A stretch of DNA of 64,000 nucleotides from Streptomyces sp. CB01373 (GCF_002803075.1 NZ_NNBK01000009.1:245501-309500), one strand, 5' to 3'. Shown: positions 17,725-27,323, numbered from the stretch's first letter. Made by a program: numbers and translations. The notes: generated by a model from the sequence alone, not told the origin.

Positions 17725-19113
17725 ATGCGCAGCACGAGCAGCACCATCCTCAGCCACAGGGCCGCCAGGACCGCGGCGGCCGTCGCCGCGGGAGCACTGG
17801 CCCTCTCCCTCACCGCGTGCGGCGGCGGAAGCGACGACAAGAAGAGCGGCGACGACCAGAGCATGGGCACGAAGCCCGGCGCCGCCGTCACTCTCCCCAA
17901 GCTGGACGGCGCGACTCTGGAGGTCGCCGCCGTGTGGACCGGCGGTGAGCAGAAGAACTTCAAGCAGGTCCTCGCCGAGTTCGAGAAACGCACCGGCGCC
18001 AAGGTCACCTTCGTCCCCGCCCAGGACCCGATCATCAACTTCCTCGGCTCCAAGATCGCGGGCGGCCGGCCGCCGGACGTGGCGCTGCTTCCGCAGCCCG
18101 GTGCCATCAAACAGGCCGTGGACAAGAAATGGGCCAAGCCGCTGGGCCCGGAGGCACAGGCACAGCTCACCAAGAACTACTCGCAGGGCTGGCAGGACAT
18201 CGGCAAGGTCGACGGCACGCAGTACGGCGCCTACTACAAGGCCGCCAACAAGTCGCTGATCTGGTACAACGCCAAGGTCTTCGAGGACGCGGGCGCGAGC
18301 GAGCCCAAGACCTGGAAGGACCTGCTGAGCGCCGCGCGGCAGGTCTACGACTCCGGGGTCACCCCGTTCTCCGTGGGCGGCGCCGACGGCTGGACCCTCA
18401 CCGACTGGTTCGAGAACGTCTACCTCTCGCAGGCGGGCCCGGAGAAGTACGACCAGCTCGCCCAGCACAAGATCAAGTGGACGGACCCGTCCGTCAAGGA
18501 CGCGCTGACCACGCTCGCCCAGATCTGGTCCAAGAAGGACTACATCGCGGGCGGCCCGGACGGCGCGCTCCAGACCGAGTTCCCGGCCTCGGTGACCCAG
18601 ACCTTCACCGGCGGGGACCAGCCGAAGGCCGGCATGGTCTACGAGGGCGACTTCGCCCAGGTCAACATCGGCGAGACCAAGGCCGAGGTGGGCACGGACG
18701 CGAAGGTGTTCCCGTTCCCGGCCGTGGGCTCCACCCCGCCGGTCGTCTCGGGCGGCGACGCGGCCGTGATACTGAAGGACTCCAAGGCGGCCCAGGCCCT
18801 GGTCACCTTCCTGGCCTCGGCGGACGCGGCGACGATCCAGGCGAAGCTCGGCGGCTACCTGTCGCCGAACAAGAACGTGCCCGACTCGGCGTATCCGAAC
18901 GCGGTCCAGCAGAAGATCGCCAAGGCGCTGATCGACTCGGGCGACGACTTCCGCTTCGACATGTCCGACCAGGCCCCGCAGGCCTTCGGCGGCACGCCCG
19001 GCAAGGGCGAGTGGAAGGAACTCCAGGACTTCCTGAAGAACCCGTCGGACGTCGCGGGCACCCAGGCGAGGCTGGAGAAGGACGCGGCGGCGGCGTACGG
19101 CGGCGGGAGCTGA
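17725..19113 (+). CDS. Sugar ABC transporter substrate-binding lipoprotein
   Basis: This is a 462-residue protein with a signal peptide and lipobox LSLTAC; Cys32 is the lipidation site. The mature part fits the family 1 solute-binding fold (VWTGGEQKNFKQVLAEFEKRTG, FPASVTQTFTGG, YEGDFAQ). The ATG at 17725 follows GGAGAACGGGG. It heads a three-gene unit with two permeases. There is no ATPase gene; Streptomyces sugar importers of this class usually share the MsiK ATPase. The substrate is not evident. Confidence 0.92.
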   Translation: MRSTSSTILSHRAARTAAAVAAGALALSLTACGGGSDDKKSGDDQSMGTKPGAAVTLPKLDGATLEVAAVWTGGEQKNFKQVLAEFEKRTGAKVTFVPAQDPIINFLGSKIAGGRPPDVALLPQPGAIKQAVDKKWAKPLGPEAQAQLTKNYSQGWQDIGKVDGTQYGAYYKAANKSLIWYNAKVFEDAGASEPKTWKDLLSAARQVYDSGVTPFSVGGADGWTLTDWFENVYLSQAGPEKYDQLAQHKIKWTDPSVKDALTTLAQIWSKKDYIAGGPDGALQTEFPASVTQTFTGGDQPKAGMVYEGDFAQVNIGETKAEVGTDAKVFPFPAVGSTPPVVSGGDAAVILKDSKAAQALVTFLASADAATIQAKLGGYLSPNKNVPDSAYPNAVQQKIAKALIDSGDDFRFDMSDQAPQAFGGTPGKGEWKELQDFLKNPSDVAGTQARLEKDAAAAYGGGS

Positions 19114-19120
19114 TCCGGCG

Positions 19121-20464
19121 ATGGCGCCGGCCACGGCGGCGGGAGCCCCGACGGGTCCCGCCGCGCCCCGTCGTCGCAAGAGCGTGACCGGCACCCGCAG
19201 GACCGTGGCGGCCCTGTTCCTGCTGCCCGCCCTGGTGCTGCTCGGCGCGCTCGTGGTCTACCCCATCGGGTACTCGGTCGTCCGCAGCTTCTACAACGCC
19301 TCCGGCGACGGATTCGCCGGATTCGACAACTACAAGGCCCTGTTCACCGACGACGGCATCCGCACCGCGCTGAAGAACAACATCGTGTGGGTGGTGTTCG
19401 CGCCCGCGGTCGCCACCGCGCTCGGCCTGGTCTTCGCGGTGCTGACCGAACGGGTGCGCTGGGGAACGGCGTTCAAGCTGGTCGTCTTCATGCCGATGGC
19501 GATCTCCATGCTGGCGGCCGGGATCATCTTCCGGCTGGTGTACGACCAGGACCCGGACCGGGGCGTCGCCAACGCGGTGTGGGTCGGTGTGCACGACACC
19601 TTCGCGCAGTCCTCGGCGTTCCCGAAGGCCCACCCGGGCCGCGACTCGCCGCTGAGGCCGGACCGGGGCGGCTTCGTCACCTCGGCCACGGTCCGCACCG
19701 GCGAGTGGGTGGCCCTGCCCCTCGTCGGCGTCGCCCCCGACCGGATGCCGAAGAGCGCGAAGAAGGCCGTACAGGCCGAGCCGGAGGCCGGGAAGATCAC
19801 CGGCACGGCCTGGCAGGACTTCACGCGCGGCAAGGGCGTCGGGAGGCTCGGCGCGGTCGACCCGCCGGAGTTCGGCTACGCCGGGATGCGGATCGAGGCG
19901 GTCAAGGACGGCAGGGTGGTCGCGTCCACGAAGGCCGCCGACGACGGCACGTTCACACTGCCCGCCCAGGCGGACGGCGCTCGACTGAGGCTTCCGGCCG
20001 GCAACTTCAAGGCGCCGTACAACGGCGTGGACTGGCTGGGCCCGACGCTGGTGACCCCGGCCATCATCGGGGCGTACGTGTGGATGTGGGCCGGGTTCGC
20101 GATGGTGCTGATCGCCGCCGGGCTCGCGGGCGTGCCCAGGGAGTTGCTGGAGGCGGCCCGGGTCGACGGCGCCAACGAGTGGCAGGTGTTCCGCAGGGTC
20201 ACCGTGCCGCTGCTGGCGCCCGTGCTCGCGGTCGTCGTGGTCACCCTGATGATCAACGTGCTGAAGATCTTCGACCTGGTCTTCATCATCGCCCCGGGCT
20301 CCTCCCAGGACGACGCCAACGTGCTGGCGCTGGAGCTGTACCGCAAGGGCTTCTCGGAGGGTCAACCCGGCATCGCCAGCGCCATCGCGGTGTTCCTGCT
20401 GCTGCTGGTCGTCCCGGTGATGCTGTTCAACATGCGGCGGCTGCGGCGGGAGGTACGGCGATGA
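19121..20464 (+). CDS. ABC sugar-type permease (MalF-like) with a Cna-B-like extracytoplasmic insert
   Basis: This is a 447-residue protein, against about 300 for the family. TM1 is at 28-52, and further TM helices are at about 88-110 and 118-140. A loop of about 150 residues (155-303) comes next, then TM helices from 308. The EAA motif RELLEAARVDGANEWQVFRRVTVP sits in the usual place. The loop should face outward. Its second half (225-300) reads GKITGTAWQDF ... YAGMRIEAVKDGRVV ... ADDGTFTLPAQADGARLRLP. That is the GxVWxDxxxDG ... GVxVxL ... TDxxGxYxFxxL pattern of Cna-B/SdrD-type domains. It probably partners with the lipoprotein encoded seven bases upstream. Confidence 0.88.
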   Translation: MAPATAAGAPTGPAAPRRRKSVTGTRRTVAALFLLPALVLLGALVVYPIGYSVVRSFYNASGDGFAGFDNYKALFTDDGIRTALKNNIVWVVFAPAVATALGLVFAVLTERVRWGTAFKLVVFMPMAISMLAAGIIFRLVYDQDPDRGVANAVWVGVHDTFAQSSAFPKAHPGRDSPLRPDRGGFVTSATVRTGEWVALPLVGVAPDRMPKSAKKAVQAEPEAGKITGTAWQDFTRGKGVGRLGAVDPPEFGYAGMRIEAVKDGRVVASTKAADDGTFTLPAQADGARLRLPAGNFKAPYNGVDWLGPTLVTPAIIGAYVWMWAGFAMVLIAAGLAGVPRELLEAARVDGANEWQVFRRVTVPLLAPVLAVVVVTLMINVLKIFDLVFIIAPGSSQDDANVLALELYRKGFSEGQPGIASAIAVFLLLLVVPVMLFNMRRLRREVRR

Positions 20465-21372
20465 CGGCGCGAGCCGAGAGCCCGGCGGGGACGGCGCCCG
20501 TTCCCGAGGCCGTGGCGGCCGAGCGGTCCCTGGGGGCGCGGCTGGCGGAGGCCGTCAGCGGCGGTGCGGTGCGCGTCTTCCTGATCGTGGTGGGCCTGTT
20601 CTGGCTGGTTCCCACGATCGGCCTGCTGCTGTCGTCGCTGCGTGCGCCCGAGGACATGAGCGCGAGCGGCTGGTGGACGGTCTTCAGCAAGCCCGCGCAG
20701 CTCACCTTCGGCAGTTACCGGAAACTGCTGGAGAACGGCGACATCACCGACTCCCTGGTGAACACGGTGCTGATCACCGTGCCGGCGACGCTCCTGGTGG
20801 TCCTCGTCGGCTCGCTGGCGGGCTACGCCTTCGCGTGGATGGAGTTCCCCGGCCGGGACTGGTGGTTCCTGGCCGTGGTCGGCCTGCTGGTCGTGCCGGT
20901 ACAGGTCGCGCTCATCCCGATCGCCGAACTGTTCGGCAAGCTCGGCCTGTTCGGCACGATCTTCGGGGTGATCCTGTTCCACACGGGCTACGGCCTGCCG
21001 TTCGCGGTGTTCCTGCTGCGGAACTTCTTCGCGGAGATCCCCCGCGAGCTGCTGGAGGCGGCCCGTCTCGACGGCGCCGGTGAACTGCGGCTGTTCGCCC
21101 GCGTGGTGATGCCGCTCGGCGGGCCCGCGATCGCGAGCCTGGGCATCTTCCAGTTCCTGTGGGTGTGGAACGACATGCTGGTCGCGCTGGTGTTCACCAA
21201 GTCCGGCACGCAGCCGATCACGGTCGCCCTCCAGACGCAGGTACGCCAGTTCGGCAACAACATCGACGTCCTGGCGCCCGGGGCGTTCATCTCCATGGTG
21301 ATCCCGCTGGCCGTGTTCTTCGCCTTCCAGCGGCAGTTCGTCTCGGGCGTGATGGCGGGCGCGGTCAAGTAG
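20461..21372 (+). CDS. ABC sugar-type permease (MalG-like)
   Basis: This is a 303-residue protein with six TM helices and the EAA motif RELLEAARLDGAGELRLFARVVMP. It ends with the usual short Gly-Ala-Val-Lys tail. Its ATG overlaps the stop of the previous permease (ATGA), so both are translated together. It completes the membrane part of the importer and is followed by a strong terminator. Confidence 0.93.
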   Translation: MTARAESPAGTAPVPEAVAAERSLGARLAEAVSGGAVRVFLIVVGLFWLVPTIGLLLSSLRAPEDMSASGWWTVFSKPAQLTFGSYRKLLENGDITDSLVNTVLITVPATLLVVLVGSLAGYAFAWMEFPGRDWWFLAVVGLLVVPVQVALIPIAELFGKLGLFGTIFGVILFHTGYGLPFAVFLLRNFFAEIPRELLEAARLDGAGELRLFARVVMPLGGPAIASLGIFQFLWVWNDMLVALVFTKSGTQPITVALQTQVRQFGNNIDVLAPGAFISMVIPLAVFFAFQRQFVSGVMAGAVK

Positions 21373-21378
21373 CGGCGT

Positions 21379-21437
21379 GCGAGCGGGACTTGGGGGCGGG
21401 CCGGCACCGGCCCGCCCCCGATCCGACACCCGCTCGC
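21379..21437 (+). terminator. Nested hairpin terminator after the ABC importer
   Basis: An inner 13-bp perfect stem (21392-21404 with 21407-21419, GGGGGCGGGCCGG) sits inside an outer GCGAGCGGG/CCCGCTCGC stem. It closes the importer operon before the glycosyltransferase genes. Confidence 0.8.
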
Positions 21438-21552
21438 AACCGTGTGGCAACCCGCCGGCCGGCAGACCGTCACCCGGAGCCTTTGAACACCGTTTGCTCT
21501 TTTGGGAGTCCGTATGCACACAGCGGACCGAATCAACACAAGAAAGAGCAGA

Positions 21553-23745
21553 ATGCCCCGATTCAGCATCGTCGTCCCGTCGCATGACGTCGCGGGCCGG
21601 CTGTCCCTGGCGCTGGACTCGGTCCTCGCCCAGTCCTTCGGAGACTTCGAGCTGATCGCGGTGTGCGACGGCCCGGCCGCCCCGGCCGCCGGCGTCGCCG
21701 CCGACCACGCGACGCGGGACTCGCGGGTGGTCCTGGTGCACTCGCCCCCGTCCGAGGGCCTCGGCGCGGCGCGCAACGCCGGGGTGCGGGCGGCGAGCGG
21801 CCTCTACCTGCTGTTCCTCGACGGCGACGACGTCCTGGCGCCGGGCGCGCTGGCCGCGCTGGCCGCCCGCCTTGAGGAGACGGGCGAGGTCGACGTGCTG
21901 TATTTCGAACACGAGCGGAGCCCCTGGTGGGACGGCGAACCCGCCACCACGGCCGGGCCCGCGCCGGTCACCGTCCGCGCACCCGCCTTCTCCCCCGCCG
22001 AGGCCCCGCAGCTGACCGGCGTGGCGCTGCCCGCGTGGAGCGCGGCCTACCGGCGCTCCTTCGTCACCGCACACGACCTGACCTTCCCCGACGGGCACTT
22101 CACCGATGTCGGCTGGGGCGGCCTGGTCACCGTCGCGGCCGAGCGCGTCGCGGTACTGCGCCGGGTCGTCGTACGGCATCTGCTGCGCCGGCAGGGCAGC
22201 CGGCTCGACCTCCCCGGCGAGCACCAGTTCGACCTCCTCGACCAGACCGAGCGGGTGCTCGTCCGGGCCGCCGCCGGGAAACTGCCCACAGAACGGTTCA
22301 CGCCCCTGTTCGAGCAGCTCTTCGACACGGTGCTGGCGGTGGCCGCGGACCGGGAACGGGTGCCCGCGGGGCGGCGCCGCGCGTTCTTCCGCCGGGCCCA
22401 CCGCCTGTACCGGCGCCACCGCCCGGCCGGCCACCGCACCCCGCGCGGCCGGTCCGGCGTGCCGCACCGGCTGATGGCGGCCGGTGCGTACACGGCGTTC
22501 CGCGTACGGTGCGCGGCCGGCCTCGCGGCCGTGGCCGCCGCCCGGCGCCTGCCGCGCGCGGGCCGACTGCGCACCCGCCTCGCCTACCGCCTGCACCTGC
22601 GCCGCCCACTCGACAAGAACCTCGTCGTGTACTGCGCCTACTGGGGCCGGGGATACGCCTGCAACCCGGCCGCCCTGCACGCCAAGGCCCGCGAACTCGC
22701 CCCGCACCTGAGTGGTGTGTTCCTGGTGGAGCCCGGCCAGGAACACACCGTCCCCGAGGACGTCGAGTACGCGGTGATCGGCAGCCGCCGCTACTGGAAG
22801 GTGCTGGCCCGCGCCAAGTACCTGGTGAACAACGCCAACTTCGCCGACGCCGTCGTCAAACGCCCCGGCAGCGTGCACCTCCAGACCCAGCACGGCACCC
22901 CGCTGAAGACGATGGGCTGCGACCAGTCGACGTACCCGGTGGTCGCGGCGCGGTCCGGCAGCTTCACCAAGCTGCTGCGCCGCGTGGACCGGTGGGACTA
23001 CAACGTCTCCTCCAACCGCCACTCCACCGAGATGTGGGAACGGGCCTTCCCCGGCTCCTACGAGCCCCTGGAGTACGGCTACCCGCGCAACGACGTCTAC
23101 TGCACGGCCCGCGCCGAGGACGTGGCCCGCGTCCGCCGCGAACTGGGCGTCCCGGAGGGGAAGACGGCCGTCCTGTACGCCCCCACCCACCGCGACCACC
23201 ACACCGGCTTCGAGCCCGGCCTCGACCTGGAGGCCTTCTGCGCGGCGGCCGGCGAGGACGTCGTCGTCCTGCTGCGCGCCCACTACTTCTACGACCGGGG
23301 CGGGCCGCGAAGCAGCGGCCGGATCATCGACGTCACCGCGCACCGCTCCGCGGAGGACGTGTGCCTGGCCGCGGACGCGCTGGTCACCGACTACTCGTCG
23401 ATCATGTTCGACTACGCCAACCTGGACCGCCCGATCGTCGTGTACGCCGACGACTGGGAGGTCTACCGGGAGATCCGCGGGGTCTGCTTCGGCCTCATGG
23501 ACACACCACCCGGCCCGGTCGTCCGCACACCGGGGGAACTGGCGGCGGTCTTCCGCGACGGCGGGTACGCGGGCCCGGAGTCGGCGGCGCTGCGCGCCCG
23601 GTTCCGGCGGCGGTTCTGCCAGTTCGACGACGGCCTGGCCGCCGAGCGGGTCGTCCGCCGGGTGTTCCTCGGCGAACCGCCCGAAGCGCTCCCGCCCGTG
23701 ATCCCGCTCGCCGAGCGTGTCCCGGCCCCCGCCGCCACCCACTAA
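21553..23745 (+). CDS. GT2 glycosyltransferase fused to CDP-glycerol glycerophosphotransferase (first paralogue)
   Basis: This is a 730-residue protein. Residues 1-215 are a GT-A family 2 domain (FSIVVPSHDVAGRL, GLGAARNAGV, and DGDD at 90-93 for metal and sugar-nucleotide binding). A basic linker follows. From about 340 there is a TagF/TagB-like Glyphos_transf domain with LQTQHGTPLKTM (about 445), YPRNDVY, VLYAPTHRD and TDYSSIMFDYANLDRPIV (about 615). Such enzymes add a sugar and a polyol phosphate to growing teichoic-acid-like chains on the inner membrane face. The ATG at 21553 (MPRFSI) is preferred over one 51 bases upstream because the fold starts there. It is followed closely by a paralogue. 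Confidence 0.9.
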   Translation: MPRFSIVVPSHDVAGRLSLALDSVLAQSFGDFELIAVCDGPAAPAAGVAADHATRDSRVVLVHSPPSEGLGAARNAGVRAASGLYLLFLDGDDVLAPGALAALAARLEETGEVDVLYFEHERSPWWDGEPATTAGPAPVTVRAPAFSPAEAPQLTGVALPAWSAAYRRSFVTAHDLTFPDGHFTDVGWGGLVTVAAERVAVLRRVVVRHLLRRQGSRLDLPGEHQFDLLDQTERVLVRAAAGKLPTERFTPLFEQLFDTVLAVAADRERVPAGRRRAFFRRAHRLYRRHRPAGHRTPRGRSGVPHRLMAAGAYTAFRVRCAAGLAAVAAARRLPRAGRLRTRLAYRLHLRRPLDKNLVVYCAYWGRGYACNPAALHAKARELAPHLSGVFLVEPGQEHTVPEDVEYAVIGSRRYWKVLARAKYLVNNANFADAVVKRPGSVHLQTQHGTPLKTMGCDQSTYPVVAARSGSFTKLLRRVDRWDYNVSSNRHSTEMWERAFPGSYEPLEYGYPRNDVYCTARAEDVARVRRELGVPEGKTAVLYAPTHRDHHTGFEPGLDLEAFCAAAGEDVVVLLRAHYFYDRGGPRSSGRIIDVTAHRSAEDVCLAADALVTDYSSIMFDYANLDRPIVVYADDWEVYREIRGVCFGLMDTPPGPVVRTPGELAAVFRDGGYAGPESAALRARFRRRFCQFDDGLAAERVVRRVFLGEPPEALPPVIPLAERVPAPAATH

Positions 23746-23760
23746 GGAGCTGACGCAGCC

Positions 23761-26007
23761 GTGCCCCGCCTCAGCATCATCGTCCCCTGCTTCAAGGTGC
23801 AGGGGTTCCTGCGCGAATGCCTGGACTCGGTCCTGACGCAGTCCTTCGCCGACGTCGAGGTGATCGCCGTCGACGACTGCTCCCCCGACGGCAGCGGCGC
23901 CATCCTCGACGAGTACGCCGCCCGCGACCCGCGCGTCCGGGTGCTGCACCTGCCGGAGAACGTCGGCCTCGGCCGTGCCCGCAACGCCGGAATGCCGCTG
24001 GCCACCGGCGACTTCCTGTTCTTCCTCGACAGCGACGACACCCTCACCCCGGGCGCCCTGCGCGCCATCGCCGACCGGCTGGAGGAGACCGGCGACCCGG
24101 ACGTGCTGGTCTTCGACTACGCCCGCACCTACTGGTGGGGCGGAACGCGGCGCAACGTACTGGCCGCGGTGCTCGCGGAGGCTCGCTCCGGCACCTTCAC
24201 CGCCGCCGAACACCCGCGGATCCTGGACCTGCTGATGGTGGTGTGGAACAAGGCCTACCGCCGCGGCTTCGTCGAGGAGCACGGGTTCGCCTTCCCGCCC
24301 GGCTACTACGAGGACACGCCCTGGACGTTCCCCGTCCTGCTCACCGCCCGGCGGATCGCCACGCTCGACCGGATCTGCCTGTACTACCGCCAGCGCCGGC
24401 AGGGCAACATCCTGTCCACCACCAGCCGCAAGCACTTCGACATCCACGACCAGTACGAGCGGGTCCTCGCCCATATCGACTCCCGTCCCGAGCTGGCGAG
24501 TTGGCGACCTTTCCTGCACCGGAAGATGGGCGAGCACTGCCTGGACATCCTCGCCAAGCCGGACCGGCTGCCGCCCTCGGACAAGGCCGAGTTCTTCCGC
24601 CGTACCGCCCGGATGTTCCGCGCCCACCGGCCCCCGGACGCGGACACGAGCGGTCAGGTGCGGATGCTGGAGGGCGGTTGGGCCGCCTACCGGGTCAGGC
24701 GGCAGGCCGGGCGGGCCGGCCGGGAACTCGGGCGCCGGGCACTGCGGGTCCGCCGCGCGGCGGCCGGACGGGTCAAGGGCGGCTGGGCCGCGCTGCACAC
24801 CCGCCGGACCCTGGACCAGGACCTCGTCCTGTACTCGGCGTTCTCGCACCGGGGCATGCTCGGCGACCCGGCGGCCGTCCACCGCAAGGCACGTGAGATC
24901 GCGCCGCATCTGCGCGGGGTGTGGGTGGTCGGCGACCGGGAGCAGGCCGCGCTGCTGCCGCCGGACGTGGAGTACGTCCTGCCCGGCACCCTGCGCCACC
25001 GGCAGCTCGCCGCCCGGGCCGCGTTCTTCGTCAACAACGTCAACTGGCCCTCCGTCCCGGCCAAACGGCCCGGCAGCACGCACATCCACACCCATCAGGG
25101 CACCCCGCTGAAGTTCATGGCGGCCGACCTGCTGGGCAAGCCGGGCGCCCGGCACGGCGTCGATGTGCCGGGCCTGCTGAAGCGCGCCGACCGCTGGGAC
25201 CACAGCCTGGTCGCCAACCGCCACTCCGAGCTGGTCTGGGAGCGGGCCTACCCGTGCCGGTTCACCTCCGCGCGCACCGGCAGCCCGCGCAACGACGTGC
25301 TCGTCACCGCGCGCGCGGACGACGGCGCCGCCCTCCGCGACCGGCTCGGCATCCCGCCCGGGCACACGATGGTGCTGTACGCGCCGACCCGCCGGGACTA
25401 CCGGCGCGGCGGCCACGTCGAACGCTTCGACCTGGCCCGGTTCGCCGCGGACCTCGACGAGGGCCACACCCTCGTCGTACGCCTGCATCCCTCGCTGGCC
25501 ACCGGGCCGGCGCGCGGCCTGGGCCTGGCCGAGCTGCACCGGCGCGGAGTGCTCGTCGACGCGACCGACGAGCCGCACGTGGAGGAGCTCATGCTCGCCT
25601 CCGACGTGCTGGTCACCGACTACTCGGCCCTGATGTTCGACTACGCGAACCTGGACCGCCCGATCGTGGTGCACGCCGACGACTGGGACGCGTACACCGC
25701 GAGCCGGGGCGCCTACTTCGACATCACCGCCGAACCGCCGGGCCATGTGTCGCGCACTTACGAGGAGTTGGCGCGGCTGTTCACCTCCGGCGACTGGCGG
25801 GACGCCGAGTCCGCGCGGCTGCGGACCGGCTTCCGGGAGCGCTTCTGCGAGTTCGACGACGGCTGGGCGGCCGAGCGGGTGGTGCGGACCCTGATCCTCG
25901 GGGACAAGGAGTGGACCCCGGATCCGGCGGCGGCGCCCGCGGCCCCCGGAACGGTCGCCCACCTGCCCGCCCAGGCCTCCGGCCGCGATCTGCTGGCGCC
26001 CTCGTGA
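23761..26007 (+). CDS. GT2 glycosyltransferase fused to CDP-glycerol glycerophosphotransferase (second paralogue)
   Basis: This is a 748-residue protein with a GTG start and the same two-domain layout as its upstream neighbour. The GT2 part has LSIIVPCFKVQGF, AVDDCSPDGS and FLDSDD (D90, D92, D93). The C-terminal part has VEYVLPG, HTHQGTPLKFM (about 445), VLYAPTRRDY and TDYSALMFDYANLDRPIV. The usual HGTP motif reads QGTP here, with His one residue earlier. Tandem duplication followed by divergence is likely, giving two different transfer steps for one repeat unit. The stop overlaps the next gene's GTG. Confidence 0.9.
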   Translation: MPRLSIIVPCFKVQGFLRECLDSVLTQSFADVEVIAVDDCSPDGSGAILDEYAARDPRVRVLHLPENVGLGRARNAGMPLATGDFLFFLDSDDTLTPGALRAIADRLEETGDPDVLVFDYARTYWWGGTRRNVLAAVLAEARSGTFTAAEHPRILDLLMVVWNKAYRRGFVEEHGFAFPPGYYEDTPWTFPVLLTARRIATLDRICLYYRQRRQGNILSTTSRKHFDIHDQYERVLAHIDSRPELASWRPFLHRKMGEHCLDILAKPDRLPPSDKAEFFRRTARMFRAHRPPDADTSGQVRMLEGGWAAYRVRRQAGRAGRELGRRALRVRRAAAGRVKGGWAALHTRRTLDQDLVLYSAFSHRGMLGDPAAVHRKAREIAPHLRGVWVVGDREQAALLPPDVEYVLPGTLRHRQLAARAAFFVNNVNWPSVPAKRPGSTHIHTHQGTPLKFMAADLLGKPGARHGVDVPGLLKRADRWDHSLVANRHSELVWERAYPCRFTSARTGSPRNDVLVTARADDGAALRDRLGIPPGHTMVLYAPTRRDYRRGGHVERFDLARFAADLDEGHTLVVRLHPSLATGPARGLGLAELHRRGVLVDATDEPHVEELMLASDVLVTDYSALMFDYANLDRPIVVHADDWDAYTASRGAYFDITAEPPGHVSRTYEELARLFTSGDWRDAESARLRTGFRERFCEFDDGWAAERVVRTLILGDKEWTPDPAAAPAAPGTVAHLPAQASGRDLLAPS

Positions 26008-27323
26008 GACGGCCCCGTTGGAAAGCGCGCGCGGGGCGGCCGGGCACCTGGGTGCTGGTCCTGGCCGCCCTGTTCGCGCTGCTCCAGCTCGGCACGGTCA
26101 CCGGCCGGGACACCCCCGACACCAAGAACTACCTGTCGTACGCGCTGAGTCTGCGCGGCGCGGACAAGCGGGAGGCGGCGGCCGTCACGATCGACTACGC
26201 GTGCGCCGGGAAGGCGGCCCGGGCGAGCCGGGCACGGAGCGTGGACGTGCTGCGCTTCCGTGAGCCGAGTCCTGCGGCCCGGGTGGCGGACTCGTGCCGG
26301 TCCGGGCTGCGGCGCGAGGTGGAGGCACGGTTGCGGGCCGGGCGGACCAGCGGGCACACCCTGCCGTTCATGCCGGAGCGCTTCATGCGGATCTTCGAGG
26401 CGCGCCCGGGCTATCCGGTGTTCCTGATCCCCTTCATCACGGTGTTCGGAGTGACGTGGGGCGTGTGGGCGGCGGGCGTCGTCGTCACCGCGGTGGGCGG
26501 CGTCCTCGTCTTCCTGGTGCTGCGTGGCCGGCGTGTGCCCGCGCCCCTGGCGCTGACCGGCCAGGCCCTCTACTACGTGCTGCCGTGCGGCACGACGGCC
26601 ATGCGCCCGATGACCGAGGGCCTGATGCTGGCGCTGACCCTGGCGGCGCTGTGGGGCTGCTCGCTGGCGCTGGACGGGCGCGTACGGGCCGGCACCGTCC
26701 TGGTCGCGGGCGCGCTGCTCGCGCTGTTCACGGTCAAGCACTCCCAGGCGCTGTTCCTCGGCCTGAGCCTGGCTGCCGCGGGCGCGGCCGTCGCCGTACG
26801 GCGGTGGACGCGGCGGCGCCCGGCGGGGCGGGGCGTCCTGGCGGTCACCGCGTTGGCCTGCGGAGCCGCCGTCAGCACGGTGCTCCTGGCGCGGGCGCTG
26901 CGCTACCCGACCGGGACCGACAGCGTTCAGGACCTGCTCACCGGCCACTACGCCCTGCCAGACCGCGACCGCCCCTGGCCGGAGCTGTTGCGGCTGGAGG
27001 GCTCGTTCTGGCTGGAGTGGGTGCGCCGGCAGCTGTGGCAGCCGCTGTTCGCCGCCCTGCTCGCCGCCGGCGCCTGGGGTGCGCTGCGGCGGCGGGGGGC
27101 GTTCGGGCTCTTCGTGGTGGCGACGGCGTTCACCGGGTTCCTCACCCAGGCTGCGCATCCCGACATCACCGTGTGGGGCGAACGGCTGATCGTCGTGGCC
27201 TGGCTGCTGCCGGTGCTGGGGGTGCCGCTGCTGCTGGAGCGTGCGGCGCTCCGGCCGGCGGCGGACGTCCCCGGCCCGCGTCCCCGCGGCCTGCCGGACG
27301 AGCGGAGCCCGGTCACCCGGTGA
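26004..27323 (+). CDS. Polytopic membrane protein, probable GT-C-type glycosyltransferase
   Basis: This is a 439-residue protein. TM1 lies at about 12-32, then an extracytoplasmic loop with DTPDTKNY and RPGYPVF, and about eight further TM helices. Acidic residues in the first outer loop plus a run of TM helices is the GT-C plan (polyprenyl-phosphate-sugar dependent). The family is not certain. The GTG at 26004 overlaps the previous stop as GTGA, so it belongs to the same operon as the fused transferases. Confidence 0.7.
   Translation: MRRPRWKARAGRPGTWVLVLAALFALLQLGTVTGRDTPDTKNYLSYALSLRGADKREAAAVTIDYACAGKAARASRARSVDVLRFREPSPAARVADSCRSGLRREVEARLRAGRTSGHTLPFMPERFMRIFEARPGYPVFLIPFITVFGVTWGVWAAGVVVTAVGGVLVFLVLRGRRVPAPLALTGQALYYVLPCGTTAMRPMTEGLMLALTLAALWGCSLALDGRVRAGTVLVAGALLALFTVKHSQALFLGLSLAAAGAAVAVRRWTRRRPAGRGVLAVTALACGAAVSTVLLARALRYPTGTDSVQDLLTGHYALPDRDRPWPELLRLEGSFWLEWVRRQLWQPLFAALLAAGAWGALRRRGAFGLFVVATAFTGFLTQAAHPDITVWGERLIVVAWLLPVLGVPLLLERAALRPAADVPGPRPRGLPDERSPVTR

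Noticed and set aside
20362..25962. Minus-strand open frame of 1866 codons across the permease and glycosyltransferase genes
   Set aside because: It is low-complexity shadow sequence (RRG/HHR-rich). The plus-strand genes carry clear domains and coupled starts.
27051..27110. Possible frameshift or gene fusion from the long frame running 26294-30397
   Set aside because: The first 2.4 kb of that frame is a shadow of two membrane-protein genes. The real glycosyltransferase begins at 28772.
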